Positions 1 to 8,863 of a stretch of DNA of 64,000 nt are shown in pieces (the stretch's first letter is position 1; the number at the start of each line of letters is the position of its first letter). The notes beneath the pieces are model-generated. The model saw only the letters and a program-made list of their open reading frames with translations. It was not told where the DNA came from and made no database searches. The position numbers and the translations under genes are program-made. Origin of the DNA: Thiorhodococcus minor (GTDB lineage: Bacteria > Pseudomonadota > Gammaproteobacteria > Chromatiales > Chromatiaceae); assembly GCF_010820565.1 (NCBI RefSeq), contig NZ_JAAIJQ010000010.1, positions 1-64,000 of the forward strand, read 5' to 3'.

Positions 1-57
1 CGATACTGGGCTCGCGGCGCACGATTACCCAGGCGGGAGTCACACCCGCTAGAACAC

Positions 58-75
58 GCGGCCTTGCCAGGCCGC
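58..75. terminator. Short perfect hairpin before the first gene
   Basis: A 7-bp perfect stem (GCGGCCT / AGGCCGC) closes a 4-nt loop. There is no following T run, so it is only a possible terminator of a gene lying before the window. No gene or RNA is recognisable in bases 1-57. Confidence 0.3.
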
Positions 76-115
76 ACTGCCCCCTTCGTTTCCTTGGTGA
101 GCGCTTCCAGACCCG

Positions 116-730
116 ATGACGACAGTGACCAGACTTTGCGTGACCCGCCACGGCGAGACGGACTGGAACAACAGTGGGATCCTGCAGGGATGGACGGATG
201 TGCCGCTCAACGATCGGGGCCGGGAGCAATCCCATGCCCTCGCTCAAGCGCTATCTGGGGCCGGTTTCACGCAGGTTTGCTCCAGCCCGCTGTGCCGCTG
301 CTTGGAGACGGCCGAGATCGTCGCGGCGGACTTGGGGCTGCCGGCCCCCCGCGCCTCTGACGGGCTCAAGGAGCGCCATTTCGGAGACGTGCAGGGCATG
401 CCGAAGGCCGAGCTGCTGGTGACGCATCCCGGTCTGCACCAGGAGATTCTGCGGCGCAATCCGGCCTGCGATTTCGCGGGCGGCGAGACCATGGACGCCT
501 TCGCGCACCGGGTCATGGCGGCGCTGATCCAGATCGCCGCCGAAGCCCCCGAAGAGAGGACGCTGATCATCACCCACGGCTGGGTCATGGATGTCATCAC
601 CCGCGAGGTGCGCGCTCAGCCGCGTGCCGCCATACTCGACATGAAGCGCCGCAACGGCGAGTCGCTCTGGCTGGAAGCCCTGCGCACTGGAGGCTTCCGG
701 GAGGGACCCGGTCCATTGCGGTCGGTCTGA
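116..730 (+). CDS. Histidine phosphatase family protein (phosphoglycerate mutase-like)
   Basis: This 204-residue protein belongs to the histidine phosphatase superfamily. The signature RHGETDWN sits near residues 11-18 and holds the His that is phosphorylated in this family. A second catalytic His occurs in the C-terminal ITHGWVMD motif. The length fits the GpmB / alpha-ribazole phosphatase / broad-specificity phosphatase group (about 200 residues). No signal peptide is visible, so it should be cytosolic. The substrate cannot be told from sequence, and cofactor-dependent mutase activity is unlikely for this short form. There is no convincing Shine-Dalgarno sequence; the ATG was chosen because the conserved domain begins almost at once. 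It lies 52 bp before the next gene on the same strand. Confidence 0.85.
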   Translation: MTTVTRLCVTRHGETDWNNSGILQGWTDVPLNDRGREQSHALAQALSGAGFTQVCSSPLCRCLETAEIVAADLGLPAPRASDGLKERHFGDVQGMPKAELLVTHPGLHQEILRRNPACDFAGGETMDAFAHRVMAALIQIAAEAPEERTLIITHGWVMDVITREVRAQPRAAILDMKRRNGESLWLEALRTGGFREGPGPLRSV

Positions 731-782
731 CGCCCGCAAGCGGCGGCGCTTTGGCAAGCGTTCGTCAAAGGAGGACGCGACA

Positions 783-1232
783 ATGAAGAGTCTTCTGCAT
801 AAGCCGAGATGGGGCTGGCTCTTGGCGCTGCTGCTGGGCGCCGTATCGACCGGGGGGATGGCGCAAACGATGGAGATGAAGCCCGTCGGCTGGGTCCGAA
901 AGGCGGACGGACAGACCAGCATCCAGATCGCGCCCGAATACGCGGATGCCTTGCTGGGCGTCGACGGGCTGGAGTCCATTTGGGTGCTCTACTGGCTCGA
1001 CCGCAACGACACGCCAGAGCAGCGCTCGATCCTGCAGGTGCACCCCAGGGGCAACCCCGCCAATCCGTTGCGCGGGGTCTTCGCGACCCGCGCGCCCCTG
1101 CGTCCCAACCTCATCGCGCTCAGCCGCTGCCGGGTGCTGTCGGTTCAGGGGAACCTCATCGTCATCGACCAGATCGACGCCTATGCGGATACGCCCGTGG
1201 TCGACATCAAGCCGTACCGCGACGGGCGCTGA
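783..1232 (+). CDS. Exported TrmO/TsaA-like domain protein
   Basis: This 149-residue protein has a clear signal peptide: K and R at residues 2-9, a hydrophobic stretch at about 11-25, and a likely cut after GGMA near residue 27. The mature part resembles the TrmO/TsaA (UPF0066) fold, with the family motif HPRGNPANPLRGVFATR near residues 87-103, followed by RPNLIALS. In the cytosolic tRNA methyltransferase TrmO the latter reads RPNP-G-S, so two usually conserved positions differ here. A strong Shine-Dalgarno (AAAGGAGG, 8 nt upstream) fixes the start. The fold assignment is good. The function is unknown, because S-adenosylmethionine and tRNA are not expected in the periplasm. Confidence 0.75.
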   Translation: MKSLLHKPRWGWLLALLLGAVSTGGMAQTMEMKPVGWVRKADGQTSIQIAPEYADALLGVDGLESIWVLYWLDRNDTPEQRSILQVHPRGNPANPLRGVFATRAPLRPNLIALSRCRVLSVQGNLIVIDQIDAYADTPVVDIKPYRDGR

Positions 1233-1302
1233 TCACTCAACCTGAAAAGAGCTACCAGCAGCCAGCAGCCAGCAGCCAGCCATTTGCCTAAAGAGAGCAG
1301 TT

Positions 1303-1434
1303 GAACCGCAAAGGGCACAAAGAGCGCAAAGGATTTCAACACCTTGTCTGCGAAGCGATGCTCACCCAGAGGGTGAAGCGACGCAGCAATGCAAGCCTCT
1401 GTTTTTCTTCGTGTCCTTCGCGCCTTTGCGGTTC
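1303..1434. repeat. Inverted pair of a short dispersed repeat in the 1233-1694 intergenic region
   Basis: The 460-bp gap between the TsaA-like gene and hemerythrin holds a copy of an ACCGCAAAG-type repeat at 1303-1332 and an inverted degenerate copy at 1407-1434. A related copy occurs at about 35241-35275 and a more diverged one near 13303-13328. Just upstream, at about 1255-1280, is a short CAGCAGC-type tandem tract. No gene is supported in the gap. Confidence 0.55.
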
Positions 1435-1694
1435 CGATTGCCGAATCTAGGATTTAGGATCAGTCGGTTGGCCGGCGCAGGGTGCCCGCGCGGGCTTACC
1501 CAATGGGCAAGGGCTTCGATGAGGAAAACCCCGGTCAACCAACAGCCGGAGGCTGACCGCGGGCGGCTGACGGCTTTTTCTAGGCTCAAACGACTTCCAT
1601 GAGAACCGGCACACAGATCTGAAAAACCGACGTTGGACGGCACCCCGGACCATGCTAGCTTGGACGAATATTGGTCAGGCTAGGGGCTTGCGCG

Positions 1695-2132
1695 ATGAGC
1701 TATTGGACTTGGGATGATTCCCTCTCGGTCGGCATCGACGTCATCGATGGTCAGCACAGACGCATCGTCGACTACATCAATGAGCTGGATGCCGCCCGGG
1801 CCAGCCGAGACCAGGATAAGATCACCGAAATCCTCATGGGGCTGGTCGACTACACGCGCACCCACTTCGCCTTCGAGGAAGACATGATGCAGCAGGCCGG
1901 CTACCCGCTGTCCGCCTCACACAAGCGCGTGCACGACGCCTTCACCGCGCACATCGACAAATACGCTGCTCAGCATGACGCAGGGCAGGACGTCTCACGC
2001 AAGCTCGCATCCGAGCTCCAGATCTGGCTCACCAACCACATCAAGAACGACGACCGCGACTACGCGCCCTATGCCTCCAAGGTGCTCAGTCAGAGCTGGC
2101 TGAAGCGCACGCTCGGGCGCTTCTTCGGATAG
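1695..2132 (+). CDS. Bacteriohemerythrin
   Basis: This 145-residue single-domain hemerythrin has the diiron-ligand pattern of the family: DGQHRRIVDYINEL near the N-terminus, HFAFEEDMM in the middle, HKRVHDAF after it, and the C-terminal H-x4-D (HIKNDDRDY). Such proteins bind O2 at a non-haem diiron centre and are common in microaerophilic or anaerobic bacteria, where they store, carry or sense oxygen. The ATG at 1695 was chosen because the domain starts at WTWDDSLSVG and AGGGG lies 8 nt upstream. An in-frame start 24 bp upstream would only add residues outside the domain. It appears to be a single-gene unit, followed by intergenic repeats. Confidence 0.9.
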   Translation: MSYWTWDDSLSVGIDVIDGQHRRIVDYINELDAARASRDQDKITEILMGLVDYTRTHFAFEEDMMQQAGYPLSASHKRVHDAFTAHIDKYAAQHDAGQDVSRKLASELQIWLTNHIKNDDRDYAPYASKVLSQSWLKRTLGRFFG

Positions 2133-2149
2133 ATCGGCAAAGTCCTCGT

Positions 2150-2382
2150 CGGGTGGACGAACGCAGTGCAGTCCACCAGCACCGGAGCCAGACCAGGTGG
2201 ACTTCGCTCTCGAGACTGTGAAGAAATTCTGCGTAGGTTGGGCTGAGGTACGAAGCCCAACATGGCGGCTAGCCTAACGCTTTGATTGTTGGGCCTCCTG
2301 CGTCGGCCCAACCTACACCAATCTGCGATCTTCGCGGTGCGCTTGGATGACTCTCACAGTCTCTCTCGCTCGTCCACCCTAC
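2150..2382. repeat. Palindromic GGGTGGA-type repeat, split by a second repeat
   Basis: The ends are inverted: GGGTGGACGA near 2151 and TCGTCCACCCTAC ending at 2382. Inner inverted segments are present too: GTCCACC against GGTGGAC, and GAGACTGTGA near 2212 against TCACAGTCTC near 2353. A second palindromic repeat occupies the apex (2233-2316). The right end contributes the stop codon of recD. The same family occurs at 4162-4286, 8392-8512, 8637-8757 and 8882-9002. Confidence 0.7.
2233..2316. repeat. GTAGGTTGGGC-type palindromic repeat nested in another repeat
   Basis: It begins GTAGGTTGGGC and ends with the inverted GGCCCAACCTAC, with internal GAAGCCCAACA and TGTTGGGCC arms. It therefore forms a long imperfect palindrome of 84 bp. 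It sits at the loop of the surrounding GGGTGGA-type palindrome, which implies that it inserted later. Confidence 0.65.
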
Positions 2383-4643
2383 GAAGCGACGGCAAGCGCG
2401 GCGGAGAGGCCGCTCATGCGCAGGACCTGGCGCTCCAGGGCGTCGCGCAGCACGCCGTCCGCGCGATAGAGCAGCGTGAAGCTGTCCTTGGAGCGCGTGA
2501 TGGCGGTGTAGATGAGCTCCCGCGTCAGGACGGGGCTCGGCTTGTCGGGCAGCACCAGCGCCGTGTGATCGAACTCGGAGCCTTGTGACTTGTGGACCGT
2601 CATGGCGAAGGCGGTCTCCACCGCCTGCAACCGGCTCGGCAGCACCCAGCGGATGCCTCCGGAGCCGTCACCGGCGGGGAAGGCGACCCGCAGGGCGCGC
2701 CGCAACCTGCCGTCTTCTCGCCGCACGGGCACCTCGAGCGTGATCCCGATGTCCCCATTCATCAGCCGCAGGCCATAGTCGTTGCGGGTGACCAGCACCG
2801 AGCGGCCAGGAAACCAGCTTCCCCAGCCTTCTCCGCTCACCCCGCGCTGCGCCGGCCCGGCGCGAGGGCGACGGACACCCAGGACGGCGATCACGCGCGC
2901 ATTGAGCCCCTCGACGCCCCAGGTCCCCCGCCGCAGTCCGGTGAGGAGCTGGAAGCGGGCGTAGGCCTCGAGCACCGTCCGCGCCCAGCCGTCGATGGCC
3001 GGCGCATCGGCGGTATCGCCCGGGTCGTGGTCGGCAATGGCGGCGAAATAGGCGCCGTATTCCTTGCGGATGAGCGCGTCCAGCGCGGGGTCATGCTCGC
3101 CCTTTAGCCGGACCTCGTGAATCAGGCCGAGCTTCTTCGCCGTCTTCTTCGCCGACCGCGCGAAGAGCTGCCGCACCGCCCCGAAGCGGTCCATCTCGAC
3201 CTGGTGGTCCAGGATGCCCTCGTTCACCAGCTCGGCGAGGGCACCGATGCCGCCCTCGGCCTTGAAGCGGTAACTGTTGCGCAGCATGGCGATGCCTTGA
3301 TCGAGTGGACGACCGCCCGGGTCGACAGCGTCCGCCGCGACGCGCGCGCCCGTGACCTGCTCCAGCCAATTCCCCGTCTCCCGGGTGTAATGGGCGGCGC
3401 GGGCACGCTGACAGAGGTCCCCGAGCACGGCGCCGGCCTCGACCGAGGCGAGCTGATCCTTGTCGCCGAGCAGGATCAGCCGGGCGCTCGGCCGCAGGGC
3501 GTCGAAGAGCTTGGCCATCATCTCGACATCGACCATGGAGGCCTCGTCCACCACGACCAGATCGGCCGGGAGCGGATTGCCGGCGTGGTGGCGGAAGTGG
3601 CGGCTGTCCGGGATGGGGCCGAGCAGGCGGTGCAGGGTCGTCACCTCGGTCGGGATCTCCGCAGGCATCCGCTCGCCATCCGGCAGCTCGGCGAAGGGCA
3701 GCTCCGCGACGCGCCCGGCGATGGACTCGTTGAGCCGCGCGGCCGCCTTGCCAGTCGGCGCCGCCAGGCGGATGCGCAGCGGCGGCTCGTCCTGGCTCAG
3801 CGCCAGCCCCTGGAGCACCGCGAGCAGCCGCACGACCGTGGTCGTCTTGCCCGTGCCCGGACCGCCGGTGATGATGGCGAAGGGGCTGCGCGCGGCCAGG
3901 GCGCAGGCGATCTTGGGCCAGGGATCGGCGCGATCCTGGCTCTGGAAGACCAGGTCCAAGAGCTTGCGGAGCTTGTCCTCGGGGAGCGACGAGGGCCGCC
4001 CCAGGCGCTCCAGGATGCCCTGGCGGATGCGGGTCTCGTAGTTCCAGTAGCGCCTGAGGTAGAGCAAGGTGCGGTCAGGCGAGCCGGCGAGGACGAAGGG
4101 TGTGGCGGAATCCGGTGGATTCGCTGCGCCCATCCACCCGGCGTCGGAATCCCGCAGCTCGTAGGGTGGACGAGGCGCGTGCTCGAGCGTCTCAGGCGAA
4201 GTGCGATCCTCAACCGCGCGAAGTCCACCAGCACCGGGCGCAAGAGGCGAGCGCGGTGGTGGACTCGCCGTGCTCGTCCACCCTAGGGGAATTAGGTCGG
4301 TGACGGCGCTGCTTATGGCCAGGCGCATTGCCCAATCGCGCGGACTGAGTCCCGCGAGCAGCCCCGCCAGGTCGGCCCGCACCTCTGGGCTTTGGCGCGC
4401 GTCGTCGCGCAGACGGCCGAGAAGCGCCTCGGGCTGCGCCAGCGCGGCGGCGAGATCGAGGCAGACATGCCCGTGTCCGTTGCGCTCGCTGACCAGGGCG
4501 ATCGCCAGCAGCACCATTGGATCATCCTCGCCGCCCTGCTCCTGGACGAATCGGGTCAGGGCAAGATCCAGCGGCCTGAGTGCACCCAGGCTCACCCAAT
4601 GCGCGAGCCGATCGAGGAGATCCGAAACAGAGACGGCTGTCAT
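2379..4643 (-). CDS. recD: Exodeoxyribonuclease V subunit alpha (RecD helicase)
   Basis: RecD is the 5'-3' SF1B helicase of the RecBCD double-strand-break repair nuclease. At 754 residues it is well above the 608 of E. coli RecD. Walker A (GGPGTGKTTT) lies at residues 260-269, the DEAS Walker B in VVVDEASMVD, and the C-terminal motif in TVHKSQGSEFDH. The start overlaps the end of recB by 4 bp (ATGA), so the genes are translationally coupled. Residues of roughly 118-180, in the linker before the conserved FVLAG...LYLRRYW segment, are encoded by palindromic repeat DNA (4114-4286), which explains part of the extra length. The stop codon lies inside another copy of that repeat. The frame is intact, so the gene is probably functional. 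Confidence 0.93.
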   Translation of the reverse strand: MTAVSVSDLLDRLAHWVSLGALRPLDLALTRFVQEQGGEDDPMVLLAIALVSERNGHGHVCLDLAAALAQPEALLGRLRDDARQSPEVRADLAGLLAGLSPRDWAMRLAISSAVTDLIPLGWTSTASPPPRSPLAPGAGGLRAVEDRTSPETLEHAPRPPYELRDSDAGWMGAANPPDSATPFVLAGSPDRTLLYLRRYWNYETRIRQGILERLGRPSSLPEDKLRKLLDLVFQSQDRADPWPKIACALAARSPFAIITGGPGTGKTTTVVRLLAVLQGLALSQDEPPLRIRLAAPTGKAAARLNESIAGRVAELPFAELPDGERMPAEIPTEVTTLHRLLGPIPDSRHFRHHAGNPLPADLVVVDEASMVDVEMMAKLFDALRPSARLILLGDKDQLASVEAGAVLGDLCQRARAAHYTRETGNWLEQVTGARVAADAVDPGGRPLDQGIAMLRNSYRFKAEGGIGALAELVNEGILDHQVEMDRFGAVRQLFARSAKKTAKKLGLIHEVRLKGEHDPALDALIRKEYGAYFAAIADHDPGDTADAPAIDGWARTVLEAYARFQLLTGLRRGTWGVEGLNARVIAVLGVRRPRAGPAQRGVSGEGWGSWFPGRSVLVTRNDYGLRLMNGDIGITLEVPVRREDGRLRRALRVAFPAGDGSGGIRWVLPSRLQAVETAFAMTVHKSQGSEFDHTALVLPDKPSPVLTRELIYTAITRSKDSFTLLYRADGVLRDALERQVLRMSGLSAALAVAS
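4114..4286. repeat. Palindromic GGTGGA-type repeats inside the recD coding sequence
   Basis: Bases 4162-4286 begin TAGGGTGGACGAG and end with its inverted copy CTCGTCCACCCTA. Inner inverted GTCCACC and GGTGGAC segments match the intergenic copies at 2150-2382 and 8392-9002. A smaller palindrome (GGTGGATTCG / CATCCACC) lies at 4114-4138. The whole stretch is read in frame as part of RecD and contributes about 60 residues rich in Pro, Ser and Ala. Confidence 0.75.
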
Positions 4644-7600
4644 GCCCCTGCCTCCTCGGGCGCTACGGCTTCGCCCGCAAAGAGCCGATCGAGACGCTCG
4701 ATGAGCGGGCGCGGCGGTCGATCCATGAAGAGCCCCTGGGTCTCGGCGTAGCTGCCGCGCAGAAAGACGTAGACGACGCCGCCGATGTGCCGCTCGTAGT
4801 CATAGTCCGGCAGACGCGCCTTGAGCTGGCGATGCAGGGCGAGGAGGTAGAGCACATATTGCAGCTCGTAGCGCGCCTCCAGCATGGCGTCGCGCATGGC
4901 GTCCGTGCTGTAGGCCGTATCGTCCGGGCCGAGCCAGTTGGATTTCCAGTCCACGACGTAGTAGCGCCCCTGGTGCTCGAAGACCAGGTCGATGAAGCCC
5001 TTGAGCATGCCATTGATCCGGTCGGCCTCGAGACGGGGCCGCGGCCGGCCGGCCAGGACATGTGCTTGGGTCAGTCGGTCCAGCATCCCGAGATCGACCG
5101 AGCGGCTTTCGAGCCAGAACTCCATCTCGACCTGGACCCGCTCGGGCGGCAGGTCGCGGAGCCTGAGCCTTGGCGCCTGGCCCTCAGCATCCGGCAGCGC
5201 GGCGAGAACCCACTCGCGCTCCAGAAAGTCCTTGAGCCAGAGATCCAGGGGCGCGATCCACTCGGTCAGGTGGCGCAGGTTGCAGCGCTGCCCCAGCATC
5301 TCGCGCCTGAGCCCTTGCGCCTCCGCGGCCGCGGCGAAGCCGGACAGCCGCCGGCCCTGCGCATCGGTCGCGACGGCGGCCGCGGCCCACTCGAGAATGC
5401 CGTGCAGAAAGGTGCCATAGCGGCTGCCGCGCGGCAGCCCGTGCAGACGCTTGTCCGGGCGCAGTGACAGGGCATCGGGCGGCTGCGGCGCTGGACCCGT
5501 CTCTTCCATGGCCGTTTCCTGGCCGGCGGTCTCGGCCGACTCGGCAGGGAGCGACTCAGACGCCTCGTCCGCCATCGCCTGCTTCTTTAGGGCGGAGTAG
5601 CTGGTGATCCACCAGGGTGTGAGCGCGAGATCGGGCGCCGCACGGGCCGGCTCGAGCGCGGCGGAGGCTTGCGGCCGGTAGGACGGCGGATCTGTCTGGG
5701 CGATCTGGAGCAGTTGCAGGCCCTGGAGCTTGCGCACCCTGGCGCCGAGATCGGCTTCTCCGGCCCCCAGCAGGTAGGCCAGGGCGGACGCGGTGAAGTT
5801 CAGCGTGGGCGCCAGCCCCAGCCAGTTGGCATAGCGGGCGCGGGTGAGCGCGACATAGAGCTTGCGCAGGTCCTCCCCCAGCCGCTCCCGGTCGGCCTGG
5901 GTGACGAGCGCCTCGTCCTGCCCGAGGTGGATCTGCAGGCGCTTGTCGGCGTCATGGGTCTTGAGCGGCAGGTCGCCCGCCTTGCTGGGTCGGCAGTTGG
6001 CGATGAAGGGCAGGAAGACCAGCGGGTATTCGAGCCCCTTGGACTTGTGGATGGTGACGACGCGGACCAGGTGCGCGTCGCTTTCCAGGCGCAGCTGCTG
6101 CGCCTCGGGCGCCTCGTCCTCGGAGTCGGCGCGCGACTCCTCGAGATAGCGCACCAGCGCCTGCTCGCCATCGAGCTGCTGGCTCGCCGCCTGCAGCAGC
6201 TCGCCCAGGTGCAGCAGGTCCGTGAGGTCGCGCTCGCCACCGGAGGCACGGAGCAGGCGCGCGGCCACGTCGAAGTCGGCAATCACGCGATAGAGCAGGG
6301 ACAGCACGCCTTGGCGTCGCCAGAGCTCGTGGTAGCGGCGGAACCGCTCGCCCTGCTCTTCCCAATCCAGCTCGTCACGATTGAGCCGGTCCAGCCGCCC
6401 CAGCGGGAGGCCCAGGAGCCGGGTCGCGAGGGCCTGGCGCAGCAGGCGCTCGTCGAGCGGATTGGCGATGGCCCGCAGCAACACGGTCAGCTCGACGGCG
6501 ACGGCCGTGGCGAAAACATTGCTGCGCTCGGAGAGATAGACGCTGGCCACCCCCAGACGACGCAGCTCGTCACGGATGAGGTCCGCCTCGTCGCGCTTGT
6601 TGACCAGCACGGCCAGATCGCTGGGCCTCAAGGGGCGTTGGGTCCCGTCCTCATCGGGGAGCAGCGCCCGCTCCTCTTGGCCTAGCCTGAGGAGGCTGAC
6701 GATCTCGCGCGCGGCGGCCTGTGCCATCTGGGCGTTGTAGTCCCCCTTGCCGAGGTCTTCCTCGATCAGCCAGGTCCGCAGGGGTGCGCAGGGCTTGCCG
6801 TCGAGCCTGAGGCTAGCCGTGGCGCCCTTGCGCGGCGCGACGGGCCGGAAGGGCACGGGGTCTTCACCGCCGTCGCGGAAGAGGAAGGCACCGCACCCGG
6901 CCTCCCGCTCGCCGCGCGCGAAGAGGCCGTTGACCGCCTCGATGAGATCGGCCGAGGAGCGATAGTTGGTGCCCAGGGTGTAGTGCCGGTCGGCGGTGTC
7001 CGCACGCGCGATCAGGTAGGTGTAGATGTCGGCGCCGCGGAAGCCATAGATGGCCTGCTTGGGATCGCCGATCATGAAGAAGCCTCGGCCCAGGTCGCAG
7101 TCGCGGATGCGGTAGATGGTATCGAAGATGCGGTATTGGAGCGGGTCGGTATCCTGGAACTCGTCGACCAGCGCCACCGGGAACTGCTCTCGGATCGCCG
7201 CGGCCAGCCGCTCGCCGCGCTCGGAGCCCAGCGCTCGGTCCAGCCGCACCAGCAAGTCGTGCTGGGTCAGCAAGCCTTGCCTCTGCTTTTCCTGCTCCAG
7301 ACGCGCCCGGATCCAGTGGACGGCGTGGGCCAAGAGGTCGGGATAGGGATCGGGAAGATCGCCGAGCTGCTCGGGCAGCGCGGCTAGGGCTTGGCAGGCC
7401 GGGTGATCGACCGGCGCGGCGGCGGGATCTTTCCAAATCTCGCTGACTTCGAGCGACGACATCCGGCGCCAGGATTGGCTCTTGCCCTCGAGGAAGGCAG
7501 GTGCGACCTGATCCCGCGCATCCATCCACTCGCGGAGGGCCTTGAGCACCTTGCCCCGGTTGCCCTGGTTCAGGCTGGCTTTACGGAAGTCACCCTTCGC

Positions 7601-8371
7601 GGCGGCCTCATCGAAGAGCTGCTCCAGGGCATCCGTGTAGCCCCCGCCACGCCATTGCGACTTGAGCCGGACGACAAGCGCGTCCTGCTCCGCCCCGCAG
7701 CGCCGCAGACTCTGCTCCGGCGGCTCCGCCGACGGGAGATGGTCGGCATAGGGAAGAAGGCCGCGGACCGGCTTGGCGAGATCGGCCGGGGCCTTCCAGT
7801 AGCCCAGGATCTGCTTGAGGTCGGCCTCCGTCATGCCGAGGTAGAAGCTGCGCCAGTAGTCCTCGGCGACCTCCTGCAGCAGCTCGTTGGCGTTGTCCTC
7901 GAGCTGCTGATCGAAGGCGTTGCCGCTGTCGAAGGCATGCTCGCGCAGCATGCGGTAGCACCAGGCATGGATGGTCGAGATGGCGGCCTCGTCCATCCAC
8001 TCGGCGGCGCACTCCAATTGCCAGGCACCGAGCGTGGGCGCGTCCTCGCCCAGCTCGTCGCGGAGCTGCAGAAGCAGCGGGTCGGCGTCGGCATCCGCGA
8101 CCTGGCCGCGAAAGACGGCCGCCGCCTCGACCAGGCGCCGCCGGATGCGATCGCTCAGCTCCTCGGTGGCGGCATTGGTGAAGGTCACCACCAGGATCTG
8201 CGGCGGCAGCAGGGCGCGGGGAAACGCATCCTCCTGGCCGTGCCTCAGAATGAGCCGCAGGTAGAGCATGGCCAGGGTGAAGGTCTTGCCCGTGCCCGCG
8301 CTGGCCTCGATGAGGCGCGAGCCGTGCAGGGGGAAGCGCAGCGGGTCGAGGGGTTTGGCGGAGGTATTCAT
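4640..8371 (-). CDS. recB: Exodeoxyribonuclease V subunit beta (RecB helicase-nuclease)
   Basis: RecB combines a UvrD-type 3'-5' helicase with the only nuclease domain of RecBCD. The 1243-residue length fits the family (E. coli 1180). Walker A (ASAGTGKT) is at residues 23-30, motif II reads LVDEFQDTDPLQY, and motif VI reads LYVALTRARYA. The C-terminal RecB nuclease motif is visible as DLVFEHQGRYYVVDWKSNWL, with the metal-binding Asp residues and catalytic Lys in place. It lies between recC and recD on the same strand and overlaps recD by 4 bp. The start is unusual only in its upstream context: it abuts a 245-bp tandem repeat whose units carry a diverged copy of the first 13 codons. Confidence 0.95.
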   Translation of the reverse strand: MNTSAKPLDPLRFPLHGSRLIEASAGTGKTFTLAMLYLRLILRHGQEDAFPRALLPPQILVVTFTNAATEELSDRIRRRLVEAAAVFRGQVADADADPLLLQLRDELGEDAPTLGAWQLECAAEWMDEAAISTIHAWCYRMLREHAFDSGNAFDQQLEDNANELLQEVAEDYWRSFYLGMTEADLKQILGYWKAPADLAKPVRGLLPYADHLPSAEPPEQSLRRCGAEQDALVVRLKSQWRGGGYTDALEQLFDEAAAKGDFRKASLNQGNRGKVLKALREWMDARDQVAPAFLEGKSQSWRRMSSLEVSEIWKDPAAAPVDHPACQALAALPEQLGDLPDPYPDLLAHAVHWIRARLEQEKQRQGLLTQHDLLVRLDRALGSERGERLAAAIREQFPVALVDEFQDTDPLQYRIFDTIYRIRDCDLGRGFFMIGDPKQAIYGFRGADIYTYLIARADTADRHYTLGTNYRSSADLIEAVNGLFARGEREAGCGAFLFRDGGEDPVPFRPVAPRKGATASLRLDGKPCAPLRTWLIEEDLGKGDYNAQMAQAAAREIVSLLRLGQEERALLPDEDGTQRPLRPSDLAVLVNKRDEADLIRDELRRLGVASVYLSERSNVFATAVAVELTVLLRAIANPLDERLLRQALATRLLGLPLGRLDRLNRDELDWEEQGERFRRYHELWRRQGVLSLLYRVIADFDVAARLLRASGGERDLTDLLHLGELLQAASQQLDGEQALVRYLEESRADSEDEAPEAQQLRLESDAHLVRVVTIHKSKGLEYPLVFLPFIANCRPSKAGDLPLKTHDADKRLQIHLGQDEALVTQADRERLGEDLRKLYVALTRARYANWLGLAPTLNFTASALAYLLGAGEADLGARVRKLQGLQLLQIAQTDPPSYRPQASAALEPARAAPDLALTPWWITSYSALKKQAMADEASESLPAESAETAGQETAMEETGPAPQPPDALSLRPDKRLHGLPRGSRYGTFLHGILEWAAAAVATDAQGRRLSGFAAAAEAQGLRREMLGQRCNLRHLTEWIAPLDLWLKDFLEREWVLAALPDAEGQAPRLRLRDLPPERVQVEMEFWLESRSVDLGMLDRLTQAHVLAGRPRPRLEADRINGMLKGFIDLVFEHQGRYYVVDWKSNWLGPDDTAYSTDAMRDAMLEARYELQYVLYLLALHRQLKARLPDYDYERHIGGVVYVFLRGSYAETQGLFMDRPPRPLIERLDRLFAGEAVAPEEAGA

Positions 8372-8534
8372 GCGAACGCCCCCCCGCCGTAGGGTGGATG
8401 AGCGGGAGCGAAATCCACCTGGCGCACCGCCGGCGTCGCCTGAAAGCGCAAAGCGATCTGGCGACCTCGGCGCGAGGCTCGGTGGACTGCGCTATGGCTT
8501 GTCCACCCTACGTGTTTGTATTGGCTTGTCTGGC

Positions 8535-8618
8535 TCATGCGTGCTTGCCGCTCCCTGGTTTTAGCGCGCTGTACAGGCTGAAGCGCAGTGCTTCTAGGCG
8601 TCGAACGGCAGTGGTCAT
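8535..8618 (-). pseudogene. Chimeric mini-ORF: recB-like start fused to recC-like tail (copy 1)
   Basis: The 27 codons start at an ATG preceded by a G-rich tract like that of recB. The first 13 residues (MTTAVRRLEALRF) resemble the RecB start (MNTSAKPLDPLRF). The last 14 (SLYSALKPGSGKHA) resemble the RecC end (SLCSAIKPGSGNHA). It is a by-product of tandem duplication, and no function is expected. Confidence 0.6.
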
Positions 8619-8779
8619 TTGGACGCCCCCCCCGCCGGGTGGATGAGCGGGAGCGAAATCCACCTGGCGCACCGCCGGCGTCGCCTGAAAGCGCAAAGCG
8701 ATCTGGCGACCTCGGCGCGAGGCTCGGTGGACTGCGCTATGGCTTGTCCACCCTACGTGTTTGTATTGGCTTGTCTGGC

Positions 8780-8863
8780 TCATGCGTGCTTGCCGCTCCC
8801 TGGTTTTAGCGCGCTGTACAGGCTGAAGCGCAGTGCTTCTAGGCGTCGAACGGCAGTGGTCAT
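8780..8863 (-). pseudogene. Chimeric mini-ORF: recB-like start fused to recC-like tail (copy 2)
   Basis: It has the same 27 codons as the copy 245 bp away, with the same recB-like start and recC-like tail. It shares the stop-codon position of recC offset by exactly one repeat unit (8780 versus 9025). Confidence 0.6.

Noticed and set aside
1-57. Remnant of a tRNA or rRNA at the window edge
   Set aside because: No conserved RNA sequence or fold could be found in the 57 bases.
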